NCBI GenBank assembly: GCA_964621445.1
Contig: CAZUNO010000036.1
Location: 1 to 19,556 of the forward strand
Origin: CAZUNO01 sp964621445 [NCBI: Candidatus Hadarchaeota archaeon]
GTDB taxonomy: Archaea; CAYQAE01; CAYVLA01
Length of the DNA stretch: 19,556 nt
Direction: 5' to 3'
Every line of letters starts with the position of its first letter. The stretch's first letter is position 1. A program made the translations under genes and the position numbers. Positions 1 to 6,653 of the stretch are shown here, in pieces. The notes beneath the pieces are model-generated. The model did not search any database, was not told where the DNA came from, and saw only the letters and a program-made list of their open reading frames with translations.

Positions 1-215
1 TCGCAGTCATCACCGGAAACGATCATACCGAACTGACGGGAATCATAGTACTTGGTAATGCCAATGAACTCTGGATGCTCTATCGATTCCCCCTTCAATA
101 CCGGTAGAAATGCAGCAAAAAATGCAAGGGAAACAACCAGTAAAATGGCAGTTAAAAACGCGGTGTGAGTTCTGTCCTCAAATGCCTCAGGATTCAAATT
201 AAAGGGGATTTCCAT
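1..215 (-). CDS. Partial membrane-anchored protein, C-terminus beyond left edge
   Basis: An open minus-strand frame runs from an ATG at 215 to the window edge (71 codons), so only the N-terminus is present. About 20 mostly polar residues (NLNPEAFEDRTH) precede one strongly hydrophobic helix (TAILLVVSLAFFAAFLPVL, roughly residues 21-40). A polar, presumably extracytoplasmic stretch with KYYDSRQFGMIV follows. I do not recognise the family. It is the last gene of the minus-strand group B-short1, A1, methyltransferase. The start is uncertain: a good RBS precedes a different ATG at 238 in another frame, which closes after 14 codons. A plus-strand frame is also open here, but it lacks a start and a hydrophobic segment and looks like a shadow. 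Confidence 0.6.
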   Translation of the reverse strand, partial: MEIPFNLNPEAFEDRTHTAFLTAILLVVSLAFFAAFLPVLKGESIEHPEFIGITKYYDSRQFGMIVSGDDC

Positions 216-243
216 GCAATTTCCGCGGTCAAATTCATAATAA

Positions 244-249
244 CCTTCC
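244..249 (-). promoter_or_regulatory. RBS (GGAAGG) upstream of ATG 238
   Basis: GGAAGG on the minus strand lies 5 nt before an ATG at 238-236. That ATG opens a 14-codon frame (MNLTAEIAWKSPLI), one frame away from the membrane protein that starts at ATG 215. Either the true start is 238 and one T is missing in the run near 205-200, or the short frame is a leader. Confidence 0.45.
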
Positions 250-336
250 TAGTACAAAAAGCTATTGGAAGCATTAGAACTTCTGAATCCGTAGAGGCGG
301 GTAATATTTCTAATAATTTTGACTATCTGGCGTCTA

Positions 337-1010
337 TCAATCTTCCAATTTCTTCTCTGCCAATATACATAGATTGTGTCCCAAGTTGCCCATCAAAGGA
401 AGCTGGAAATTGATGATTATTCCCTGACCAATTGGTATCCTTATGATTCTGGTTTCAAGATCAACCAATTTGAACCCCGTCTCCTCAAGCATCCTGCGCA
501 ATGAATGGGGATCCAGAAGCCTCTTATGCTCCTTGGGCTCTCTTACCTCGCCCCTGAATGCCCATCTAAGCACCCGGGTCAAAGAATAAAGATTCGGCGT
601 TGTGAGGACGAGTGAGCCACCATCGACCAATACTCTGCCGGCCTCGCTTAGAAGACGTTTCTGGTCCTCCACGTGTTCTATGATCTCCGACAGGACCACG
701 GCATCCATGCTATGTGATTGAATCGGCAGCCTAAGCCCATCGGCAACCAGCCCATTAGGAATTCTCGCCGATCTGAGAACATCCTCCCGGATATCTATGC
801 CTACCACCAGCGAACCAGGGTTGGCCCTAGATATCCCCATGTGAACGTGTGGCCGGTATGCACACCCGATATCCGCTATTCTATCCCCCCTGGAATTTTC
901 CCACACCCATCTTTCCCTACCTGTGGCCTCCCTTTTTTCGGATGACGTAAAGCCGACTCCCCAAGAGCTGGTAACTAGAGAATAGAAATCTAATACCTAT
1001 TAAACCTCAT
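337..1010 (-). CDS. Class I SAM-dependent methyltransferase, apparent 1-nt frameshift near the start
   Basis: The uninterrupted part (906-337, GTG start) encodes a Rossmann-fold methyltransferase of the UbiE/Methyltransf_11 type. SAM motif I is IADIGCA, acidic motif II is VVGIDIRED, then LRLPIQSHSMDAVVLSEIIEHV, and the post-strand motif is GGSLVLTTPN. The substrate cannot be told; small molecule, lipid or sugar are all possible. The frame stays coding-like upstream of the GTG for about 30 codons with no start codon until a TAG at 999-997. A well-placed RBS and ATG (1010) begin MRFNRY in the neighbouring frame. One missing T near 992 would join them into MRFNRYLDFYSLVTSSWG and give about 224 residues, a normal family length. 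So this is an assembly error, a fresh mutation, or a recoded or GTG-restarted gene. It follows A1 by 16 nt on the same strand. Confidence 0.8.
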
Positions 1011-1020
1011 ATAGGACTAA

Positions 1021-1027
1021 ACCTCCC
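1021..1027 (-). promoter_or_regulatory. RBS GGGAGGT before ATG 1010
   Basis: GGGAGGT on the minus strand overlaps the TAG stop of A1 (1029-1027) and sits 10 nt before the ATG at 1010-1008. It supports that ATG as the original methyltransferase start, and hence the frameshift reading. Confidence 0.6.
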
Positions 1028-2049
1028 TATTCAGGGCGAGCATCGAAGTAGATGGACCCCTGGTAATCCTGGTCCAGGAACTGGTCCGGTATGGCAACGA
1101 ACACGAAGATCTGAACTTCCCCATGGCCGGAAAGCCCGTCCAGAAACCGCTGATTTTGGGGAGAGAGGATTAGTAGAGGTTTTCCCACCTCCGGGGGGGC
1201 AGTAGATTCATCGTCATCCAGAGTGAAGTCCTCCGGGTTGAGCGTAAAGGAGGGGTTCTCCTTTCCCACGAAGGTCGTTGATCCCACCTCCACCTTGAAA
1301 AGGTGGTTACTTCGGTATGTTAGGACCAGATCGGATCGGGATTCGCCTCCTGGTGCCCCCTCTATGGGCAGGTAGCTGGTGCTTAACCCAAGATATAGGT
1401 ATCGGTTAATTGTGAATCTCCGGGTTAGATTAGCTTCCTTCTCCTCGTCAGATACGGCAACGAAGACGAACCATTCCGAGGCCCAGGCCGTCCTATTCAC
1501 CCTTCCCCTGAAAAGCCAGTTAGCGTTGGCACCGCTGAGATTTGTCGGGGAGATACAATCCTCTATAAGCAGGTTAACTCCCTGGAATCCCTGGCCCTGG
1601 ACCCATTCAAAGGTGTAGTGGTCCGAGGGCGAATCATCCGCGTCCAGCTCGGATCGTGGCGAGTACATCACGACCTTGATGTTGAGAATATCTTCCGCGG
1701 TATTATTATCCCGGGCCCTTACCTGAATGGAGAATGGAACTCCGGGGTCAATGAACTCGGTCTGGATTCCCTCCTCATCCAGAATCTCCAACCCGTCCAC
1801 ATGGGGACCTGCGTTGAGTATATAGAAGGTAATGGGTATCTCAACCCCACCATCCGCGATGACCTGTATGGCGGAGGCTCCAAGAGCGAGGTAAACGGCC
1901 AATAACAGGAAACATCTCTCGAAGGTTGTTTGCTTCGTAGCTCTTCCTCCGACTTGGTCTTTAAGGTCCGAGGAAGTTCTTACCTTAAGGAAATTCAGCC
2001 CAAGCTTACCCGTGATGGACATTTCACAAACCAGCTGTGAGAATTTCAT
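1027..2049 (-). CDS. Family A exported protein A1 (paralogue of A2 and A3)
   Basis: Exported beta-rich protein of unknown function. One hydrophobic export helix (CFLLLAVYLALGASAI, about residues 45-60 from the ATG) leads into VEIPITFYILNAGP. An Ig-like region follows with RDNNTAEDI and VVMYSPRSE, then DHYTFEW and ASEWFVFVAVSDEE. A C-terminal domain contains TYRSNHLFKVEVGSTTFVG, FTLDDDES and FLDQDYQGSIYF. All these blocks align by eye with A2 and A3. There is no C-terminal membrane helix. ATG 2049 overlaps the B-short1 stop (ATGA), but using it adds 37 polar residues absent from the paralogues. A GGAGG lies 7 nt before an ACG at 1938-1936, which would give MKQTTFERCFLLL and about 303 residues, matching the 310 of A2 and A3. 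A1 is the most divergent A copy. Confidence 0.85.
   Translation of the reverse strand: MKFSQLVCEMSITGKLGLNFLKVRTSSDLKDQVGGRATKQTTFERCFLLLAVYLALGASAIQVIADGGVEIPITFYILNAGPHVDGLEILDEEGIQTEFIDPGVPFSIQVRARDNNTAEDILNIKVVMYSPRSELDADDSPSDHYTFEWVQGQGFQGVNLLIEDCISPTNLSGANANWLFRGRVNRTAWASEWFVFVAVSDEEKEANLTRRFTINRYLYLGLSTSYLPIEGAPGGESRSDLVLTYRSNHLFKVEVGSTTFVGKENPSFTLNPEDFTLDDDESTAPPEVGKPLLILSPQNQRFLDGLSGHGEVQIFVFVAIPDQFLDQDYQGSIYFDARPE
1946..1950 (-). promoter_or_regulatory. Internal GGAGG, candidate RBS for an ACG start of A1
   Basis: GGAGG (minus strand) lies 7 nt before the in-frame ACG 1938-1936 and just ahead of the export helix, in the same position as the RBS/TTG pairs of A2 and A3. No ATG, GTG or TTG exists at that spot. 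Confidence 0.4.
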
Positions 2050-2813
2050 TCCTCTTTTCTCTGGAGCATTTTCCTGAAAGCGAAGAATAGGGGAACGGAG
2101 CAGGCTATCAGTATGGCCGAGCCCACCGCCGGTATCAAACTCTTTCCCTCATTGCGCACGTAAACGGTCACACTGCAATCTTCCATGAAATCGCCATCCC
2201 CAAGTTCAGCCCTTATGGTATGCTCCCCGTTTTTCCACTCGGAGGTGGACCAGGTGAAGGAATCATCGTGTGATACCAGCTCGTCATCCACGAAAATGTT
2301 GATCGGTCCCTGCTCGGAATCCAGGACCTCGACCGCGACATGCACCTCTCCGGAAACCGTTTCCCCGTCCTTGGGGAATACTATACTCAACCTGGGCTGA
2401 TGGACCGGTTTTGTAAAGGTTACATTGAATTCGCGGCTGGCCAGTGGAATTATCTGGGGCCCCTCAACCGAGACCACTACCTTACCAGCGTAGGAACCCT
2501 CGGCCGGGGGGCTTCCATATGTGACCGGTATCTTTCTGTTTTCTCCGGGTTCCAGGCTCCAGAGCTCTTCACGGATGATCACCCAGCGACTGCCCTCACC
2601 CTCTACTCCCACTCGGTATAGACCCGATGAGTTGCCCTCATTGTATACCCTAATATAGGAGGTGATGTTCTCTCCCAGGCTAGCCTTGAATTCCTGCTGG
2701 GGTCCGGATATGGCCAGGCCAGGACTACAAGTAGCCGTTTGTATCATGGCAAAGGAAGCCACCAGAATTAGAATTACACCCGATTTTTCCTTGCTCACGA
2801 AGGTGGGGAACAA
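2046..2813 (-). CDS. Family B short form, membrane-anchored two-domain surface protein (B-short1)
   Basis: Architecture: N-terminal export helix (GVILILVASFAMIQTAT); B domain, about residues 32-135, with LAISGPQQEF, LGENITSYIRVYNEG, LEPGENRKIPVTY and AEGSYAGKVVVSV; a second Ig-like domain, about 140-220, with IVFPKDGETVSGEVHV, INIFVDDEL and WKNGEHTIRAE; a C-terminal membrane helix (LIPAVGSAILIACSVPLFFAF); and the short basic tail RKMLQRKEE. The B domain resembles the NEW3/DUF916-like beta-sandwich style seen in surface proteins. It is paralogous to B-short2 along its whole length and shares the first domain with both B-long proteins. It overlaps A1 by ATGA, so the two are probably translationally coupled. 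The start is TTG 2813 or GTG 2798 (VSKEKSG); no RBS helps to choose. Confidence 0.85.
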   Translation of the reverse strand: MFPTFVSKEKSGVILILVASFAMIQTATCSPGLAISGPQQEFKASLGENITSYIRVYNEGNSSGLYRVGVEGEGSRWVIIREELWSLEPGENRKIPVTYGSPPAEGSYAGKVVVSVEGPQIIPLASREFNVTFTKPVHQPRLSIVFPKDGETVSGEVHVAVEVLDSEQGPINIFVDDELVSHDDSFTWSTSEWKNGEHTIRAELGDGDFMEDCSVTVYVRNEGKSLIPAVGSAILIACSVPLFFAFRKMLQRKEE

Positions 2814-2983
2814 ACGGGGAATGAAAAATGCTAGTTGCCTTGAAGCAATTAGATTCAGATTTTTACAATTACCAGCCTAGGAAGCACGTTAGTATGGGAT
2901 TATCTCAGTGTCAATTTTCTCCATTGTGTAAATTTCAATCAGTATTGCGAACCGTCAAAGAGGAATGTTATGCCTCTGCAAAA

Positions 2984-2991
2984 CTTTAAAG
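2984..2991 (+). promoter_or_regulatory. TATA-like box for the A2 operon
   Basis: CTTTAAAG is preceded by purine-rich GCAAAA, which is BRE-like. Transcription would start near 3010-3016, leaving a leader of about 20-27 nt that contains the A2 RBS. The box lies inside the longer ATG 2965 reading frame, which argues against that upstream start. Confidence 0.4.
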
Positions 2992-3022
2992 GCCTTTCGC
3001 CATCTTTTTCTTTACAGAGAAA

Positions 3023-3030
3023 GGGAAGGT
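3023..3030 (+). promoter_or_regulatory. RBS GGGAAGGT deciding a TTG start for A2
   Basis: GGGAAGGT ends 6 nt before TTG 3037. The TTG gives MSGRRIYFLALTAVV, a short basic n-region followed by the export helix, and a product of 310 residues, the same as A3. Confidence 0.65.
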
Positions 3031-3036
3031 TTCAGA

Positions 3037-3969
3037 TTGTCCGGTCGTAGAATATATTTCCTGGCCCTAACGGCGGTGGTCATGGTGCTATCAATGGCTT
3101 GTTCCAGAATACCCTCCAGCGCCGGCGAGGAGATTCCAGTGGTGGCCTACATCCAAAACGCCGAACCGGAGATCATCTCCACCGGCATGGTCGATGAACA
3201 GGGAAACCCGGAGACATCGGTAGACCCGGCGTCAACCTTCCTTTTGGAGGTCGAGGTCAGGGACAACAACACCATGCTTGACGTGGAGACCATAACCGTG
3301 GTACTCTATTCGCCGGAATCAACGCTGGAGGATCCCGACTCGGAAGTGGATCACTATACCTTCCAGTGGACCTCCGCCGGTTTCTCAAACCCCGGGGGAG
3401 TTGGAGAGATCATGCATTCATCGTGTCAGACCCCATCGGAGATGACCGCGGGAACCGGGATATGGATCATAGCGGCCCGGACCCATCGCCTGGCCAGGGA
3501 GGCCGAGGAATGGACGGTACATGCCACGGTGACCGATGAAGAGAACCAGAGCACGGCCCTATCCACCTTCGATGTTACGGGATTCATATCCCTGAACGTT
3601 GAGGACTCCCAGATCACCTTTTCCGGCTCACCCGGTGATACGGTCCCCGCCGATCAAAACCCAATTCGCATGACCTATACCTCAAATCGTTACTGCAAGA
3701 TCGGCTGTTGGTGCACGGGATTCGTGGGCAGCGAGGTGGATACGGTGGTCATCGACCCGTCGTCCTTTAGCATCGACGACGACCCGTATCATGAGGAGAC
3801 CCAGGAAACCGGCATGTCACCGGTAATTCTATCCGGGAACCGGGTCGAGATTTATTCAGGCCTATCCCCCGGCCAGGAGGACGAAGAGGTATACGTATTC
3901 ATCGACATTCCCCAGGCATTTCTGGATCAGGATTACCTGGGAACCCTTAGTTTTCAGATATACACGTGA
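3037..3969 (+). CDS. Family A exported protein A2
   Basis: Product of 310 residues from the TTG chosen by its RBS. The export helix (IYFLALTAVVMVLSMAC) is followed by GEEIPVVAYIQNAEPE, VRDNNTMLDVETITVVLYSP, VDHYTFQW, FSNPGGVGEIM, EEWTVHATVTDEE, PADQNPIRMTYTSN, DPSSFSIDDD and FLDQDYLGTLSF, all shared with A3 and A1. The C-terminal domain has a cysteine cluster C-x3-C-x-C (residues 220, 224, 226) missing from A1 and reduced to one Cys in A3. A Cys ends the export helix (SMACS), but the -3 residue is not that of a standard lipobox. Function unknown; beta-sandwich surface protein by appearance. First gene of the operon A2, B-long1, C1; its stop overlaps the next GTG (GTGA). Confidence 0.85.
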   Translation: MSGRRIYFLALTAVVMVLSMACSRIPSSAGEEIPVVAYIQNAEPEIISTGMVDEQGNPETSVDPASTFLLEVEVRDNNTMLDVETITVVLYSPESTLEDPDSEVDHYTFQWTSAGFSNPGGVGEIMHSSCQTPSEMTAGTGIWIIAARTHRLAREAEEWTVHATVTDEENQSTALSTFDVTGFISLNVEDSQITFSGSPGDTVPADQNPIRMTYTSNRYCKIGCWCTGFVGSEVDTVVIDPSSFSIDDDPYHEETQETGMSPVILSGNRVEIYSGLSPGQEDEEVYVFIDIPQAFLDQDYLGTLSFQIYT

Positions 3970-4919
3970 AGACCATGAAACCAAAAAGAGATTTCATCCG
4001 GAAAGCCGCATTCTCGATATCCATTATTCTCCTCTCCATCTCCCTTGTCTTTGTGGTGGCCTCTGGGATAGGCCTAAGTGGGCCCGAACAGGATTTTCAT
4101 GTCCAGCCCGGAGACGGCCTTTCCTCACATCTGATCGTGTGGAACGAGGGAGGATCCGAGGAGGAATACGAGGCATGGGTGACCGGCGACATCTCCCAGC
4201 TGCTATCGGTTGATCCTATGACCTTCACCTTGTCCCCGGGCCAGGGAGTTACCCTGTCCCTGGAATACTCAGTACAATCAGGGCAAGCCCAGGGTACGTA
4301 CGAGGGACGCCTACAGGTGGCAGTGAAGGGGAACGGAATCTCCCCCTCCATATCTCGTGACCTGGTTCTGGCAGTTACCACCGGGACCACCTCCCGGATG
4401 GACCTCCAGGCAGGCATAAACCTGGTGACCTGGAGGGGGCCCAGCGGGAGTTTTGGCGATCTTATACCCAGCGACTCGGGCCTGTTCAAGATATGGAAGA
4501 GGACCCAGGATGGGAGCTACACCCAGGCCCAGTATTACTCCGAACAGGACCTGTGGTGGAGCACCGATGACGGTTTCACTGGTATCGAGACGGGGGAGGC
4601 CTACTTCTTCGAGACTGACCGGGAATGCACCCTGGACATCGAGGAACTGCCCCCCGCGGATAACATAGGTCTAAACGAGGGGCTGAACCTTGTCGGATGG
4701 AGCCACGACTCCGCCAGCTTTCAGGATGCATTCCCGCAGTCCCCGGACGATAATTACGTGGATAAGATCTGGAGGAAGGAGAGTGACGGGAGCTATTCCT
4801 TCGCCCAGTACTACCAGGAGGAGGACCAGTGGTGGAGTTCAACCCCGGATTTTCAGGGCCTGGAAACCGGAAGGGCATACTTCGTTGAGGCCAACAGGGG
4901 CGTTGAATTGACCCCCTAG
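3966..4919 (+). CDS. Family B long form with duplicated Trp-rich repeat (B-long1)
   Basis: The N-terminal export helix (AFSISIILLSISLVFVVA) is followed by the B domain (GIGLSGPEQDFHVQPGDG, LIVWNEGGSEEEYEAWVTG, LSPGQGVTLSLEYSV, GTYEGRLQVAV). Instead of the Ig domain and anchor of the short forms it has two tandem repeats of about 75-80 residues, starting near residues 147 and 236. Each contains G-x-NLV-x-W, KIW-x4-DGSY, AQYY, WWS and G-x-ETG-x-AYF. There is no C-terminal membrane helix, so it is probably released or held by partners. The aromatic-rich repeats could bind carbohydrate, but no known binding motif is recognised. GTG 3966 overlaps the A2 stop; ATG 3975 is an alternative start. C1 follows 12 nt after the stop. 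Confidence 0.85.
   Translation: MKTMKPKRDFIRKAAFSISIILLSISLVFVVASGIGLSGPEQDFHVQPGDGLSSHLIVWNEGGSEEEYEAWVTGDISQLLSVDPMTFTLSPGQGVTLSLEYSVQSGQAQGTYEGRLQVAVKGNGISPSISRDLVLAVTTGTTSRMDLQAGINLVTWRGPSGSFGDLIPSDSGLFKIWKRTQDGSYTQAQYYSEQDLWWSTDDGFTGIETGEAYFFETDRECTLDIEELPPADNIGLNEGLNLVGWSHDSASFQDAFPQSPDDNYVDKIWRKESDGSYSFAQYYQEEDQWWSSTPDFQGLETGRAYFVEANRGVELTP
4404..4916 (+). repeat. Two tandem Trp-rich protein repeats in B-long1
   Basis: Repeat 1 starts at 4404 (LQAGINLVTW) and repeat 2 at 4671 (LNEGLNLVGW). Shared positions are L-x2-G-x-NLV-x-W, a P before KIW, DGSY, QYY, D-x-WWS, and F-x-G-x-ETG-x-AYF. The similarity is clear in protein, while the DNA has diverged, so the duplication is old. Confidence 0.8.
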
Positions 4920-4923
4920 GAGG
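4918..4923 (+). promoter_or_regulatory. RBS AGGAGG for C1
   Basis: AGGAGG overlaps the B-long1 TAG stop and lies 8 nt before ATG 4932. It selects that ATG over the ATG at 4924, which is too close. Confidence 0.7.
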
Positions 4924-4931
4924 ATGATTGA

Positions 4932-5726
4932 ATGCCGAAACCCCCCGCAATTCTGCTATTCTCATTAACCATTATCGTCCTCCCCGTCTGCCTTGCGGAT
5001 CTCGATGTGAATGCCCTAGCCGGGAGGGTAGTCATCGGCAAGGAGCCAGCTCCCGCTGGAACCCAGATCAGGATAATTAATGCAGAGACCGGATTTTCCC
5101 TTACCACCAAGGTCGATGGACCGAATATTCCACCCTTCGCCAGATCCGAGGGAAGATATGAAACGGGAGATATGCCCGAGATGAGTACCGGGGATACGGT
5201 CATGGTCTCCGTCGACGGGTACAACTGGAACACTGAGATAAGTCTGGAGGCCGGAACAACCGAAGCGTACCTGGTAATAGTAACATTTCAGAATATCGAG
5301 GAAGACCATCAACCATATCGGCTTGAGGGCGCCGCCACAATAGGAGGGATATCCGGATTAGATTTGCCCGGAGCGGGAATCCTCTCGTCACCGCTTCCGG
5401 TGGACATATCTGCCAGACTGGGAAATTTGGGATCGTTGACTCTGGATTCAATTGGAGACCTATCCAATCGAGCACAACAAAGAATTGACAAAGTGAGGGA
5501 TGAGGTTCAGGACATCGCCGGCATCCTATCAATAATCTCCAGTAAAATCCGAGATATCATTCGAAGGTTGCCCCTAACCATTGCACTTACCCTTCTAGCC
5601 CCGCCCTCCTTTGCAGGTATGGTCTTCGTAATCTATCGGTATCGACGACCTGACACCCGTGTTACCAAGGAGGAGGTCAAGAGCGATGCCAGGGAAACCG
5701 ATGTTTTCTGGGACCCAGTGGGATGA
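4932..5726 (+). CDS. Family C short form, membrane-anchored surface protein (C1)
   Basis: The signal peptide (ILLFSLTIIVLPVCLA, cleavage near residue 22) is followed by a domain of about 95 residues (DLDVNALAGRVVIGKEPAPAGTQ start, then EGRYETGDMP, STGDTVMVSV and EAGTTEAYL). This looks like the transthyretin/CarboxypepD_reg-like beta-sandwich with a G-x-V-x-(I/V)-x-G-x-PAPAGT strand, common in archaeal surface proteins. A linker and an amphipathic helical region (LDSIGDLSNRAQQRIDKV onward) lead to a membrane helix (LTIALTLLAPPSFAGMVFVIY, about 213-233) and a charged tail that should face the cytoplasm. Only the N-terminal domain matches C2, which adds Ig domains and a long coiled coil. It is the last gene of its operon and probably anchors the surface components. 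Confidence 0.8.
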   Translation: MPKPPAILLFSLTIIVLPVCLADLDVNALAGRVVIGKEPAPAGTQIRIINAETGFSLTTKVDGPNIPPFARSEGRYETGDMPEMSTGDTVMVSVDGYNWNTEISLEAGTTEAYLVIVTFQNIEEDHQPYRLEGAATIGGISGLDLPGAGILSSPLPVDISARLGNLGSLTLDSIGDLSNRAQQRIDKVRDEVQDIAGILSIISSKIRDIIRRLPLTIALTLLAPPSFAGMVFVIYRYRRPDTRVTKEEVKSDARETDVFWDPVG

Positions 5727-5797
5727 AAGAGGTCATTATTTTCACCGATAGCATGCCAAATCAAAAGCATGGACAGGGATGCGAAGGGTTTGAATGA

Positions 5798-5873
5798 AAA
5801 GTTTTAGAATATGGATCGACCTGCCTAATATTAATTGAAAACATTTTCATATAGTAAGAAGGGGAACCCCCTG
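5798..5873 (+). promoter_or_regulatory. Probable promoter and leader of the second operon (B-short2 onward)
   Basis: This short AT-rich stretch lies before B-short2. TATA-like candidates are TTTTAGAATA (5802-5811) and TAATATTA (5826-5833). The RBS AAGGGGA (5859-5865) sits 8 nt before ATG 5874. Which TATA candidate is used cannot be decided by eye. Confidence 0.35.
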
Positions 5874-6653
5874 ATGCCCCTAAGGCCGATCGCATTCATA
5901 GTGACAGCTATTCTTCTACTGTCACCTACTATGGCAAAAAGAGGGGTAGGTGTCTCCGGCCCGGACCAGGTCTTCTCCCTCACCCCCGGTAGCAATCTGA
6001 GTTCCTACCTAAGGGTCTACAACACCGGTGATGAGGTAACCACATACTCGGTTAAGGTTGAGGGTAACGTCTCCCGTTTCCTATCTCCGGAAAGCGATAG
6101 TATCGTGATAGATCCAGGGGAAAACCAGAAGCTTGAACTCACCTATAGGACCAAACATGACGACCTACCGGGAGAATACACCGGATCCTTCCTGGTTTCC
6201 ATCGGAGGCCAGCAGGTATCCCCCGGCGTGAGCAAGAGGGTAAGGATAATCATCGCTGGTACGGCCCCCAACCGACCGCCAAAGATAGCATTTCTGAGCC
6301 CGACTCAGGGCAAAGTTTCCGGTGAGGTCGATATCAGAGTCAATGCCTCCGATCCCGACGGAGACAGGCTGACAATCCATATATTCGTAGATGGCGATAT
6401 GGTCTCCGAATCTGAGATCTTCGTATGGGATACCACCCAGGTGGAGGAGGGCACTCACAACCTAACGGCCACCGCGAGCGATGGGGAGGACTTGGAGAGG
6501 GCGGAGCTATCGGTTGTGGTAGATAACGTCGAGCAAAATCGTGATTGGCTTTGGATCGTAACCTCGCTGGGTCTCTTCGTTATTTTCCTTATCCTGGCCG
6601 CTGCCAGGGGAGCTTCACACCAGAATGATGCCCGGAGGGAGAATACGGATTGA
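5874..6653 (+). CDS. Family B short form, membrane-anchored (B-short2)
   Basis: ATG 5874 follows AAGGGGA at 8 nt and gives MPLRPIAFIVTAILLLSP, a clean export helix; TTG 5835 is open upstream but adds a tail without support. The B domain contains GVGVSGPDQVFSLTPGSN, SSYLRVYNTGDE, IDPGENQKLELTY and PGEYTGSFLVSI. The second Ig-like domain contains IAFLSPTQGKVSGEVDIRV, the Asp-rich ASDPDGDRLTIHIFVDG and EGTHNLTATASDGED. A C-terminal membrane helix (WLWIVTSLGLFVIFLILAAA) and a short polar tail end the protein. It is paralogous to B-short1 throughout, and its gene is likewise followed directly by an A gene (A3, TTGA overlap). This conserves the B-short/A pair in both loci. It may act as an anchored partner or chaperone-like holder of A; that is inference. 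Confidence 0.85.
   Translation: MPLRPIAFIVTAILLLSPTMAKRGVGVSGPDQVFSLTPGSNLSSYLRVYNTGDEVTTYSVKVEGNVSRFLSPESDSIVIDPGENQKLELTYRTKHDDLPGEYTGSFLVSIGGQQVSPGVSKRVRIIIAGTAPNRPPKIAFLSPTQGKVSGEVDIRVNASDPDGDRLTIHIFVDGDMVSESEIFVWDTTQVEEGTHNLTATASDGEDLERAELSVVVDNVEQNRDWLWIVTSLGLFVIFLILAAARGASHQNDARRENTD
6634..6640 (+). promoter_or_regulatory. RBS GGAGGGA deciding a TTG start for A3
   Basis: GGAGGGA lies inside the end of B-short2, 9 nt before TTG 6650, whose TTGA overlaps the B-short2 stop. No better start is available near the export helix. Confidence 0.65.

Larger units (their letters stand above)
2814..3036. promoter_or_regulatory. Divergent intergenic region between B-short1 and A2
   Basis: This 223-nt, AT-richer gap separates the minus-strand B-short1/A1 group from the plus-strand A2 operon and must hold both promoters. 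I see no convincing gene in it. For the plus side a TATA-like box is at 2984-2991. For the minus side the sequence is AT-rich around 2860-2820, with no clear consensus. Confidence 0.5.

Noticed and set aside
165-413. Plus-strand 82-codon frame at the left edge
   Set aside because: It overlaps the start of the minus-strand membrane gene and the end of the methyltransferase, and shows no domain or RBS.
2965-3036. ATG 2965 as the start of A2
   Set aside because: It adds 24 residues (LCLCKTLKAF...) absent from A3, covers the TATA-like box at 2984, and is worse than TTG 3037, which has a perfectly spaced RBS.
4576-4965. Minus-strand 129-codon frame across B-long1
   Set aside because: Arg/Pro/Ser-rich shadow of a GC-rich coding region; the plus-strand frame has clear paralogues.
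5723-5797. 24-codon frame (MKEVIIFTDS...) overlapping the C1 stop by ATGA
   Set aside because: No homologous small gene lies after C2, the composition is ordinary, and it is too short to support without expression data.
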